NCBI RefSeq assembly: GCF_900142365.1
Contig: NZ_FRAP01000010.1
Coordinates: forward strand, 1 to 64,000
Origin: Pseudonocardia thermophila
Lineage (GTDB): Bacteria > Actinomycetota > Actinomycetes > Mycobacteriales > Pseudonocardiaceae
DNA: 64,000 bases
Reading direction: 5' to 3'
This document shows, one piece after another, positions 24,972-33,025 of the stretch. Within the stretch, counting starts at the first letter, position 1; each line of letters opens with the position of its first letter. The position numbers were made by a program, and so were the translations under genes. The notes below the pieces were generated by a model, which was not told the origin of the DNA, searched no databases, and was given only the letters and a program-made list of their open reading frames with translations.

Positions 24972-27353
24972 GTGAGTGGAGAGCGCCGCATCGCCCGTTC
25001 GATCGGACTGCTGGCCGCGTCGGCCCTCGCGTCCGGCACGCTCCTCGCTGGGGTCTCCTTCCCCGTGGTCGGCGGCCTCGGGCTGCTCTCGCAGCGCGCG
25101 GGCGACAGCGTCACCAGCACCACCACCGACGTCGCCGACGGCCCGCTGCCGCTCACCACCACCGTCACCGACAACCAGGGCAACCCGATCGCGCGGTTCG
25201 CCGAGCCCAACCAGAACCGCACCGAGCTCACCGCCGACGAGATCTCCCCGGCGATGAAGGCCGCGATCGTCGCGATCGAGGACCGGCGCTTCTACCAGCA
25301 CGAGGGCGTCGACTGGCAGGGCACGATCCGCGCCCTGATCGCCAACACCAGCTCCGGCGACGTCGTGCAGGGTGCGTCCACGCTCACCCAGCAGTACGTC
25401 AAGAACTACTTCCTCTACGTCACGGCCCAGACCGAGACCGAGCGGCTCAAGGCAACCGAGCAGACCGCAGCCCGCAAGCTGAAGGAGGCGCAGATCGCGC
25501 TGCGCCTGGAGCGGCAGCTGTCCAAGGAGGAGATCCTCACCCGTTACCTCAACATCGTCTCCTTCGGCAACGGAGCGGCCGGGATCGCGTCGGCGGCGCG
25601 GACGTACTTCAACACCACGGCCGACAAGCTGACCGTCCCGCAGGCCGCGCTCTTGGCGGGCATGGTGCGCAGCACCAGCCAGTTCGACCCGGTCCAGCAC
25701 CCGGAGGCGGCGCTGGAGCGGCGCAACGTCGTCATCCAGCAGATGCACGAGCAGGGGATGATCGACGAGAACCAGGCGCGGGAGGCCATGGCCGCGCCGC
25801 TGGGCATCGTGGACCCCCTGGTCACCCAGCCGATCGGCTGCATCGGCGCCGGCACGGCCGGCTTCTTCTGCAAGTACGTGGTCGAGTACCTGACGAACGC
25901 GGGCTTCACGATGGAGCAGATCAACCGCGGCGGGTACACGGTCAAGACCACGCTCGACCCGAACGTGCTGGAGAAGATGAAGGCCGCCCTCGACAAGGAG
26001 GTGCCGCCGACCCAGCCGAACGTGGCCAACGTGATGGCGGTCGTCGAGCCCGGCAAGGACAAGCACCGGGTGCTCGGCATGGCCTCCAGCCGTGTGTTCG
26101 GCCTCAACGCCGAGAAGATGGAGACCAGCTACGGCCTGCCGTACGAGCCGGTCAACCTCGGCGCGGGTTCGGTCTACAAGATCTTCACGGCGGCGACGGC
26201 GATGGCCAAGGGCATGGGCATCAACCACGTGCTCACCGTGCCGCCGAGCGGGTACACCTCCCCGATCTACGTCGACGGCGGCGGCCGCCCCATACCGGTG
26301 CGCAACTCCGGCGACTACGCCGGCCGGATGAGCCTCACCCAGGCGCTGGCCACCTCGCCGAACACGGCGTTCATCAAGCTCGAGGAGTTCACCGGCGTCC
26401 CCGACGTCGTCGACATGGCGGTGAAGCTGGGCATGCGCTCGCTCGCCACCACCAAGTTCGTCGACCCGCGGACCGGGCGGCCCACCGACCGCTCCATCGC
26501 CGAGGTCACCAAGGCGCAGAAGCAGGCCTCGTTCACCCTCGGCGTCAGCCCGACCAGCGTCCTGGAGCTGGCCAACGTCGGCGCCACGCTCGCGAGCGAG
26601 GGCACGTGGTGCCCGCCCAGCCCGATCGAGTCGATCACCGACCGCAACGGCAACCCCGTCCCGCTCACCGAGGCGCCCTGTGAGCAGGTCGTCGAGACCG
26701 GTCTGGCCAACGCGCTGCTGAACGCCCTGGGTGAGGACCACACCATCGGCACCGCGGCGAGCGCAGCCCGCCAGGCCGGGTGGAACCGGCCGATGGCCGG
26801 CAAGACCGGAACCACCCAGCAGCACAAGTCCGCGGCGTTCCTCGGGGTGGTGCCGCAGATGTCCGGCGCGGTGATCACCTTCGACAACACGAACCGGCCC
26901 CGGCCGCTCTGCGACGGTGCCGGTGCCCCCTTCCCGTGCGGCAGCGGCAACATCTTCGGTGGTAAGACCCCCGCCCAGACCTGGTTCGGCGCCGTGAAGC
27001 CGCTGCTCGAGGGCCAGCCCGTGATCCCGCTGCCGCCGGTCGACGACCGCTACCTCAACGGCAGCGCCGAGACCCGGGTGCCCGACGTCGTCGGCCGCGG
27101 CCAGAACGAGGCCCGCAGCATCCTCGAACGCGCGGGCTGGCAGGTCACCACGCTCACCGTCGACAGCGCGGCCCCGCGCGGCACGGTCGTCAACCAGTCG
27201 CCGCGCGGTAACGCCCTGCCCGGCGAGCAGATCCTCCTGTCGATCTCCAGCGGCACCCCTCCGGCGCCGCCCCCCGCCCCCGCCGGCGGCGGTGACGACG
27301 GCGACGGAGACGACGGCGGCGGTGGCGGTGGAGACGGGGACGGCGGCGACTGA
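24972..27353 (+). CDS. ponA2: class A penicillin-binding protein with PASTA domain
   Basis: A 793-residue bifunctional peptidoglycan synthase. A short cytosolic start and one membrane helix (about 12-38) are followed by the glycosyltransferase domain with EDRRFYQHEGVDW, STLTQQYVKNYF and LERQLSKEEILTRYLN. The transpeptidase domain carries SVYK (nucleophile Ser, in LGAGSVYKIF), SPN and KTGTT. One PASTA domain (about 700-765, VPDVVGRGQNEA...) and a Gly/Asp tail end the protein. It polymerises glycan strands and crosslinks peptides at the outer face of the membrane; PonA2 supports stress survival in mycobacteria. It reads divergently from whiB4. Confidence 0.95.
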   Translation: MSGERRIARSIGLLAASALASGTLLAGVSFPVVGGLGLLSQRAGDSVTSTTTDVADGPLPLTTTVTDNQGNPIARFAEPNQNRTELTADEISPAMKAAIVAIEDRRFYQHEGVDWQGTIRALIANTSSGDVVQGASTLTQQYVKNYFLYVTAQTETERLKATEQTAARKLKEAQIALRLERQLSKEEILTRYLNIVSFGNGAAGIASAARTYFNTTADKLTVPQAALLAGMVRSTSQFDPVQHPEAALERRNVVIQQMHEQGMIDENQAREAMAAPLGIVDPLVTQPIGCIGAGTAGFFCKYVVEYLTNAGFTMEQINRGGYTVKTTLDPNVLEKMKAALDKEVPPTQPNVANVMAVVEPGKDKHRVLGMASSRVFGLNAEKMETSYGLPYEPVNLGAGSVYKIFTAATAMAKGMGINHVLTVPPSGYTSPIYVDGGGRPIPVRNSGDYAGRMSLTQALATSPNTAFIKLEEFTGVPDVVDMAVKLGMRSLATTKFVDPRTGRPTDRSIAEVTKAQKQASFTLGVSPTSVLELANVGATLASEGTWCPPSPIESITDRNGNPVPLTEAPCEQVVETGLANALLNALGEDHTIGTAASAARQAGWNRPMAGKTGTTQQHKSAAFLGVVPQMSGAVITFDNTNRPRPLCDGAGAPFPCGSGNIFGGKTPAQTWFGAVKPLLEGQPVIPLPPVDDRYLNGSAETRVPDVVGRGQNEARSILERAGWQVTTLTVDSAAPRGTVVNQSPRGNALPGEQILLSISSGTPPAPPPAPAGGGDDGDGDDGGGGGGDGDGGD

Positions 27354-27419
27354 TCCGTGACCCGGACGGGTGTCGCGTTCGGACCGGCTCCGAGCCGCTG
27401 ACCGGCATACCATCGCGGC

Positions 27420-27734
27420 ATGCCCGGGTCGGACGATGCGCTGCGCACGCCGTGGCCGACGGGTCGGCGACGGCCGGCGCGCACCCGCGCCTCCGCCGAC
27501 GCCACCGCGGCGCGGATCGTGCTGCGCATCCCGCGCCGGCCGCCCCCGCCGCCGCAGCCGGTCGACCTGACCAAGCCGCGGCCCCCGGTTCGCGACGACG
27601 GATCGCTGCTCGGGTTCTCCCGCTTCACGTGGAGCAAGTTCGGTGGGCGCGTCTACCGCGCGGCGATCATCGCTCTGTACTCGTTGATCTTCGTGGAGAT
27701 GCTGGCGGCCATGCTGGACGGCATCTCGCGGTAG
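27420..27734 (+). CDS. small protein with one C-terminal membrane helix
   Basis: A 104-residue protein with no recognised family. A basic Arg/Pro-rich N-terminal two-thirds (RRPPPPPQPVDLTKPRPP) is followed by a membrane helix near the end (about 80-100, AAIIALYSLIFVEMLAAML). It lies alone between ponA2 and the MFS/kinase fusion on the same strand. ATG at 27420 has no clear ribosome site. Codon bias is like the neighbours, so I think it is real, but evidence is limited. Confidence 0.5.
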   Translation: MPGSDDALRTPWPTGRRRPARTRASADATAARIVLRIPRRPPPPPQPVDLTKPRPPVRDDGSLLGFSRFTWSKFGGRVYRAAIIALYSLIFVEMLAAMLDGISR

Positions 27735-27850
27735 CTCCCGTGCGTCCGTCCGTCCGGGCAGGTGAGTTGCGCCTCCGGGCTCCCCGCGGGACGCGGGTGC
27801 GGGCCCCTCGCGGACTACCCTGAATCCGCAGCGGTTCCGACGCGGAGGAG

Positions 27851-29836
27851 GTGGCAGCGATCGAACACCCGTCGGTGCCGTCGCTGTCGGCGTCCACCGC
27901 CCATCGCGTGCGCAGCGTGCTGGCCATCCCGGCGTTTCGCCGCCTGTGGCTGGTCACGTCGGTGGCCGGGGCGTGCGACTGGCTCTCGCTGCTCGCGCTG
28001 TCCGCGCTGGCCACCCAGCTGACGGACGGCTACGCGGCGCAGAGCTTCGCCCTCGGCGGCGTGGTGGCCACCAAGCTCCTGCCGTCGCTGGTGCTCGGGC
28101 CGCTGGCCGGGGCGCTGGCCGACCGGTTCGATCGGCGCCGGGTGATGGTCGTCTGCGACGTCAGCCGGTTCGTGCTGTACCTGTCCATCCCGATCATCGG
28201 CTCGCTGACCTGGCTGTTCGTCGCGACGTTCCTGATCGAGATCTGCGCGATGTTCTGGATCCCGGCCAAGGACGCGTCGGTGCCGAACCTGCTGCGCCGC
28301 CCCGACCAGGTGGAGACGGCGAACCAGCTCAACCTCGTCATGACGTACGGGGTCGGGGTGATCAGCGCGGCGGGCGCGTTCACGCTGCTGTCCAGCGCCG
28401 AGCAGGTGTTCGGTTGGTCGCGGTTCGACACCGTGCAGATCGCGCTCAGCGGATCCGGCTTGGCGTACCTGACGATCGCGCTGACCGTGCTGCTGGGCAT
28501 CCCGGAGATCTCCGGGCGGGCCGGGCAGCAGCGCGAGACGGCGCCCGGCGTGCTGCGCATGATCCGCGACGGCGCCGAGTTCGTCACCCGCACCCCGCTC
28601 GTGCGCGGCCTGGTCATCGGCATCGTCGGCGCGTTCACCGCGGGCGGCGCCGTCATCGGCACGGCCACGCTGTACGCCAAGAGCCTCGGCGGCGGCAACG
28701 CCGCCTACGGGCTGCTGTTCACCTCGCTGTTCGTTGGGCTGGCGTTCGGCATGGGGGTGACCCCGCGGACGGCCGCCAAGATCCCGCACAACCGGCTGTT
28801 CGGGGCCGCCATCGTCGCGGCGGGCGGCATGCTCGTCGTGGTCGCGCTGGCCCCGCACCTGTACGTCGCGCTGGTGTCGGTGCTGGTGGTCGGCAGCTGC
28901 GCCGGGATCGCGTTCCTCACCGGGCTCACGATCATCGGCGCCCAGGTCGCCGACGCCGTGCGCGGGCGGGTGGTCGCGTTCGTCCAGTCGATCGTGCGGA
29001 TCACGCTGCTCGGGGCGATGGCGCTGGTCCCGGTGGGCGTCGGCCTGGTCAGCCAGCACCGCATCGACGTGTTCGGCGCGACCTTCGTCATCGACGGCAC
29101 CCGCGTCGTGCTGCTGGCCGGCGGGTTGGTGGCCGTCGTCGTCGGGGTGATCGCCCATCGGCAGATGGCCGACCGGCCCACCGAGGCGATGCTCTCCGAC
29201 CTGCTCACGGTGCTGCGCCGCGGCGAACCCCGGGAGGGCACGGGTGTGCTGATCGCGGTCGAGGGCGCGACCACCGGCTCGCACGCGGCCGAGCTGGCGG
29301 CCCGGCTGCGCGCCCAGGGGTACCCCGTCGTCGAGCCCGACGACGGCGAGACCGACCGCGCCCGCTGGGCCGCCGCCACCCGCGAGGCGGCGCTCGCCGG
29401 GCGGCGGGCGAAGGCGCTGGCCGCCGCCGCGGTGCGGGCCGACCAGGTGGAACGGATGATCCGGCCCGCGCTGGCGGCCGGGGCCGTCGTCGTGGTCGAC
29501 CGGTTCCTCACCGGCCCGCTCATGCAGGTCCTGGAGGAGCAGTCCGGTGCGCGCCTGTGCCCCGCCGAGCTGGAGCACCTGGCCGACTGGGCGACCGGGC
29601 GACTGCGCCCGGACGTGTCGGTGGTCCTGGACTCGCCGCCCGCGCACGGGGCGGCCACGAGTCCCATCGAGCACGCCCGCCTGCAGCGGCTGCTCACCGG
29701 CGTCGCCGCTGCTGAGCCGCATCGCTACGTGGTCGTCGACGCCGACGCCGAGGACGCGCTCGACCGCATGCTCGACGGCCTGCGGCCTGCGCTGCCGCCG
29801 GCCACGGCCACCGAGACGGAGGTGCCCGCCGAATGA
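27851..29836 (+). CDS. MFS transporter fused to a thymidylate-kinase-like domain
   Basis: About 661 residues. Residues 1-440 form an MFS-type membrane domain with about 12 helices (loop GALADRFDRRRVMVV between helices 2 and 3). A thymidylate-kinase-like domain follows from GVLIAVEGATTGSHAAEL onward, with the DR-motif VVVDRFLTGPLMQ and a Leu-rich C-terminus. MFS-Tmk fusions upstream of holB are known in Streptomyces. Here the P-loop lacks the GxxGxGK[ST] Lys and Ser, so ATP binding in the usual way is unlikely. GGAGGAG abuts the GTG at 27851; GTG at 27875 is a possible start. The stop overlaps holB (ATGA). Confidence 0.78.
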   Translation: MAAIEHPSVPSLSASTAHRVRSVLAIPAFRRLWLVTSVAGACDWLSLLALSALATQLTDGYAAQSFALGGVVATKLLPSLVLGPLAGALADRFDRRRVMVVCDVSRFVLYLSIPIIGSLTWLFVATFLIEICAMFWIPAKDASVPNLLRRPDQVETANQLNLVMTYGVGVISAAGAFTLLSSAEQVFGWSRFDTVQIALSGSGLAYLTIALTVLLGIPEISGRAGQQRETAPGVLRMIRDGAEFVTRTPLVRGLVIGIVGAFTAGGAVIGTATLYAKSLGGGNAAYGLLFTSLFVGLAFGMGVTPRTAAKIPHNRLFGAAIVAAGGMLVVVALAPHLYVALVSVLVVGSCAGIAFLTGLTIIGAQVADAVRGRVVAFVQSIVRITLLGAMALVPVGVGLVSQHRIDVFGATFVIDGTRVVLLAGGLVAVVVGVIAHRQMADRPTEAMLSDLLTVLRRGEPREGTGVLIAVEGATTGSHAAELAARLRAQGYPVVEPDDGETDRARWAAATREAALAGRRAKALAAAAVRADQVERMIRPALAAGAVVVVDRFLTGPLMQVLEEQSGARLCPAELEHLADWATGRLRPDVSVVLDSPPAHGAATSPIEHARLQRLLTGVAAAEPHRYVVVDADAEDALDRMLDGLRPALPPATATETEVPAE

Positions 29837-30984
29837 GCGTCTGGGACGAGGTCGTCGGCCAGCCCGCGGCAGTCGCCGAGCTGCGGGCCGCCGCGGAGAA
29901 CCCGGCCGCGATGACCCACGCGTGGCTGTTCACCGGGCCGCCCGGATCGGGCCGCTCGACCGCCGCGCGGGCGTTCGCCGCCGCGCTGCAGTGCCCCCGA
30001 CACGGGTGCGGGGAGTGCACCTCGTGCCACACGGTGATGACAGGAACCCACTCCGACGTCCGCGAGATCGTGCCGGAGGGGCTGTCGATCTCGGTGAAGT
30101 CGGTGCGCACGCTCGTGCAGCAGGCGGCGCGCAAGCCGGCGACGGGCCGCTACCAGGTCCTGATGATCACCGATGCGGACCGGCTCACCGAGAGCGCGGC
30201 GAACGCCCTGCTGAAGTTCGTCGAGGAGCCGCCGGAGCAGACGATCTTCCTGTTGTGCGCACCGTCGGACCATCCCGAGGACGTGCGCATCACCATCCGC
30301 TCGCGCTGCCGGGTCATCCCGCTGCGCATCCCGGCCCCGGAGGCGATCGCCGACGTGCTCGTCCGCCGCGACGGCATCGATCCCGAGCAGGCCCGCTGGG
30401 CGGCGTCGGTGTGCGGCGGGCACGTCGGCCGGGCCCGCCGGCTCGCCCGCGACGGGGAGGCCCGCAAGCACCGCGAGGCCGTGCTCGGTCTTCCGCTGCG
30501 CATCCGCGGCCTCGGCGACGCGTTCGCGTTCGCCGGCGACCTGGTGCGCGAGGCGAAGGCCGAGGCCACCGAGTTGTCGGAGGCCCGGGACGCGGCCGAG
30601 CGCGAGGAGCTCGCGATCGCGATGGGTGCGGGCGGCACCGGCAAGGGCGTGGCCGCGGCCGCGCGCGGGGCGAAGGCGGCGGAGAAGGAGCTGGAGCGCC
30701 AGCAGAAGTCCCGCCACACCCGCACCCAGCGCGACGCGATCGACCGCGCCCTCACCGATCTCGCCGGTTTCTACCGCGACGCGCTCGTCGCCGGTGCCGG
30801 GGCGGATGTACCGCTCACCCACCCGGACCGCGAGGCCGACATCCGCACGGCGGCCGCGCAGTGGTCGCCGGAGTCGATCCTGCGCCGGCTCGAGGCCGTG
30901 CTCGCCTGCCGCACCGCGCTCGACGTCAACGTCAAGCCGGAGGTCGCGGTCGAGGCGATGATGGTCGCGCTGCACCGCGGCTGA
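29833..30984 (+). CDS. holB: DNA polymerase III delta-prime subunit
   Basis: A 383-residue AAA+ clamp-loader subunit. The P-loop FTGPPGSGRSTAARAF has Arg for Lys, consistent with delta-prime not hydrolysing ATP. A zinc-binding cysteine cluster follows (CPRHGCGECTSC, about 55-66). VLMITDADRLTESAANALLKFVEEPP is the Walker B/sensor region and IRSRCRVIPLR is the SRC motif. The C-terminal collar region contains a Gly/Ala/Lys-rich insertion (about 255-295) not typical of E. coli HolB. ATG at 29833 overlaps the stop of the fusion gene. Thymidylate kinase and holB are often neighbours in bacteria. Confidence 0.92.
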   Translation: MSVWDEVVGQPAAVAELRAAAENPAAMTHAWLFTGPPGSGRSTAARAFAAALQCPRHGCGECTSCHTVMTGTHSDVREIVPEGLSISVKSVRTLVQQAARKPATGRYQVLMITDADRLTESAANALLKFVEEPPEQTIFLLCAPSDHPEDVRITIRSRCRVIPLRIPAPEAIADVLVRRDGIDPEQARWAASVCGGHVGRARRLARDGEARKHREAVLGLPLRIRGLGDAFAFAGDLVREAKAEATELSEARDAAEREELAIAMGAGGTGKGVAAAARGAKAAEKELERQQKSRHTRTQRDAIDRALTDLAGFYRDALVAGAGADVPLTHPDREADIRTAAAQWSPESILRRLEAVLACRTALDVNVKPEVAVEAMMVALHRG

Positions 30985-31054
30985 CCTGGGCGCATCCGGT
31001 CGGGAGGGTCGCTCGGCGGGCGTCGACAGGCGGTAGATACACTGCTGGTGCCAC

Positions 31055-31130
31055 GCCGCCTTAGCTCAGTCGGTAGAGCAACGCACTCGTAATGCGTAGG
31101 TCGTCGGTTCGATTCCGACAGGCGGCTCCA
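31055..31130 (+). tRNA. tRNA-Thr (anticodon CGU), CCA encoded
   Basis: Full cloverleaf: a 7-bp acceptor stem GCCGCCT/AGGCGGC (31055-31061 with 31120-31126), D arm GCTC...GAGC, and anticodon stem ACGCA/TGCGT (31081-31085, 31093-31097) with loop CTCGTAA. The anticodon CGT at 31088-31090 reads ACG. The T arm contains GGTTCGATTCC. Discriminator T at 31127 and CCA at 31128-31130 follow. Bacterial tRNA genes often serve as integration sites, but no element border or duplicated 3' end is seen here. Confidence 0.97.
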
Positions 31131-31160
31131 CCTCGGATCTGCAGCTCTTTCCCCGGCTGC

Positions 31161-31188
31161 TCGTCTCCTCGTCTCCTCGTCTCCTCGT
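31161..31188. repeat. 3.5 copies of TCGTCTCC
   Basis: An uninterrupted 8-base tandem repeat after the tRNA gene, outside any coding region. Nothing else is recognised in the 100 bases after the tRNA; the iron-box promoter of the next gene begins at 31228. Confidence 0.85.
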
Positions 31189-31227
31189 TGCGGTTCTGGC
31201 AGTCGCTGCCCGTCACCCCTCTCGGCG

Positions 31228-31246
31228 AAAGGGTTGCCTAACCTAA
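31228..31246 (+). promoter_or_regulatory. IdeR/DtxR-type iron box
   Basis: The 19 bases AAAGGGTTGCCTAACCTAA match the IdeR/DtxR consensus (TTAGGTTAGSCTAACCTAA) at 15 of 19 positions by my count, with a perfect right half. The site is 55-73 bases upstream of the methyltransferase ATG and overlaps a possible -10 element (TAATCT, 31245-31250), as expected for an iron-dependent repressor. Confidence 0.6.
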
Positions 31247-31300
31247 TCTGAGCTCCTAGGGTTCAGCGCAGACCCCTCCGCCAACAGGGAATGCGCGCTG

Positions 31301-32110
31301 ATGACGACGAGTGCCCACTCGCCCCTTCCGCTGGCCGACCGGCCCGACGCCGACCTGCCCGGCCACTGGCTGCTCGCCCGGCTCGGCAAGCGGGTGCTGC
31401 GCCCGGGCGGCGTGGAGCTGACCCGGCGGTTGCTCGCGGCCGCCGAGGTGGGCGGCGCCGACGTCGTCGAGCTCGGGCCGGGCCTGGGCCGCACCGCCAG
31501 CGACATCGTCGCGGCGAAGCCGCGGTCCTACGTCGGTGTCGACGACACCGCGGCGGCCACCGAGGCGGTGCGTGCGATCGTCGAGCCGGTCGCCGGGAAG
31601 GTGGTCGTGGCCGACGCCGCCGAGACCGGGCTGCCCGACGGCAGCGCCGACGTGGTGATCGGCGAAGCGATGCTGACCATGCAGGGCGACCGGAACAAGC
31701 GGGCGATCGTCGCCGAGGCGTTCCGGGTGCTGCGGCCCGGCGGACGCTACGCCATCCACGAGCTCGGCCTGCAGCCGGACACGCTGCCGCAGGAGGCGAA
31801 GGACCAGATCCGCAAGGACATGGCGCGGGCGATCAAGGTCAACGCGCGGCCGCTGACCACCTCGGAGTGGGTCGAGCTGCTCACCGACGCCGGATTCGAG
31901 GTGGTCTCGGTCGACCACGCCGAGATGGCGCTGCTGGATCCGCGCCGGATGATCGCCGACGAGGGCCTGCGCGGCGTGCTGCGGATCGTCGGCAACCTGC
32001 TGCGCCGCCCGGCCGCGCGCAAGCGCGTCCTCACCATGCGCAGGACGTTCAACCTGTACCGGGACGCGCTCACCGCCATCGCCGTGGTCGGCGTCGTCCC
32101 GCAGGAGTGA
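31301..32110 (+). CDS. class I SAM-dependent methyltransferase
   Basis: A 269-residue methyltransferase of the Rossmann type. ELGPGLGRTASDIV (motif I, about 63-76) binds S-adenosylmethionine. VGVDDTAAAT is the acidic loop, VVVADAAETGLPDGSADVVIGEAML spans motifs II-III, and AFRVLRPGGRYAIHELGL is motif IV/V of the UbiE/Coq5-like group. The substrate is unknown; phospholipid, quinone or small-molecule methylation are all possible. The iron box upstream suggests expression in low iron. It was originally coupled to a regulator gene by a GTGA overlap, but that gene is now broken. Confidence 0.85.
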   Translation: MTTSAHSPLPLADRPDADLPGHWLLARLGKRVLRPGGVELTRRLLAAAEVGGADVVELGPGLGRTASDIVAAKPRSYVGVDDTAAATEAVRAIVEPVAGKVVVADAAETGLPDGSADVVIGEAMLTMQGDRNKRAIVAEAFRVLRPGGRYAIHELGLQPDTLPQEAKDQIRKDMARAIKVNARPLTTSEWVELLTDAGFEVVSVDHAEMALLDPRRMIADEGLRGVLRIVGNLLRRPAARKRVLTMRRTFNLYRDALTAIAVVGVVPQE

Positions 32111-32659
32111 CGTCCGCGCCGCCACCGGACCGCGCGGCGGGCCAGCAGCGGCAGAAGGTGCTCGAGATCGTCAAGCGCACCGCCGAGCCCGTCGACGCCA
32201 GCGGGTGGCCGCGGAGCTTCGGATCCACGTCACGACGGGACCCGGTTCCACCTGGCCACGTCGGCGGACCAGGGCGCGATCCGGCGGGGTCGGCGCCGGC
32301 CGGTGGCCGGTGCCGACCCCGGGTCACCTACGAGCCGACGCCCCGGCTCGACGACGCCGACACCGTGGCGCTGTTCGCGGCCCGTCCGGGCGGCACCGCC
32401 GAGGAACGCGAGCGGCGGCGCCCGCGCCGGAGCCGATCTGGCCCACCGGCTCCCGGTGGCCCGCCGCCGCACCGAGGACACCACGGTCGCCGACCTGGTC
32501 GTCGAGATGTCGGGAGGTGGTCCGCGGCATCCAGCAGGGCCTCATCCGGGAGGTGCTCGAATCCCGACGTCGACGTCGTCGGCCCCAACCGGGTCGCGGC
32601 GGCCCCGGGAGCCGAGCAGCTCCTGCGGGATCGGCCTGCTCCTGCGGCCCGGCGACTGA
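32107..32659 (+). pseudogene. decayed helix-turn-helix regulator (ArsR/SufR-like)
   Basis: The region encodes recognisable pieces of a winged-helix regulator, but in shifting frames. QRQKVLEIVKRTAEPVDAS is in frame with the start (GTG 32107, overlapping the methyltransferase stop). VAAELRIHVTT and RFHLATSADQGAIRRG lie in other frames, VTYEPTPRLDDADTVALFAA is back in the first, and ADLAHRLPVARRRTEDTT in another. EVVRGIQQGLIREVLE, NPDVDVVGPNRVAA and CGIGLLLRPGD follow, again in changing frames. At least five or six indels are needed. The order of pieces matches regulators with an N-terminal HTH and a C-terminal Cys-containing sensor domain. No intact product is possible. Confidence 0.7.
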
Positions 32660-32682
32660 TCCATCCGAGAGAGAGGTGCTCC

Positions 32683-33012
32683 GTGCAACCCGTTTCGCTC
32701 ACCGGCCTGAGCGACCAGCAGATCACCGAGGCCCGCGCGGCGAGCGCCGGGCGCACCGCGGCCACCCTGCACGGTGGCCGCGACCACCGGCGGAAGCAGG
32801 TGCTGCTCACGCTGGCCGCCGGCCGGGAGCTGGCCGATCACGACAACCCCGGAGAGGCGACGCTGCTCGTGCTGCGCGGCCGGGTCCAGCTGGGCACGGC
32901 CGGGGGTTCCGCCGAGATCGCGGAGGGGGAGTACCTGGTGATCCCGGCGGAACGCCACCACCTCGTCGCGCTCGAGGACGCGACGGTCCTGCTGACCGTC
33001 GTCGCCCGCTGA
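32683..33012 (+). CDS. small cupin-domain protein
   Basis: A 109-residue single cupin. The beta-barrel motifs are LADHDNPGEATLLVLRGRVQLG and EGEYLVIPAERHHLVALED. The first cupin motif normally has HxH then E; here it reads HDN...E, keeping one His and the Glu, and the second motif keeps the His pair, so a metal could still be bound. GTG at 32683 has GAGAGG about 8 bases upstream. It follows the broken regulator and may have been the third gene of the iron-regulated unit. Function unknown. Confidence 0.75.
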   Translation: MQPVSLTGLSDQQITEARAASAGRTAATLHGGRDHRRKQVLLTLAAGRELADHDNPGEATLLVLRGRVQLGTAGGSAEIAEGEYLVIPAERHHLVALEDATVLLTVVAR

Positions 33013-33025
33013 TCTCCGGCCCGGG

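Noticed and set aside
31055-31130. tRNA-Thr as integration site of a mobile element
   Set aside because: No integrase and no second copy of the tRNA 3' end was seen on either side.
31161-31188. TCGTCTCC tandem copies as a CRISPR array
   Set aside because: 8-base direct tandem without spacers.
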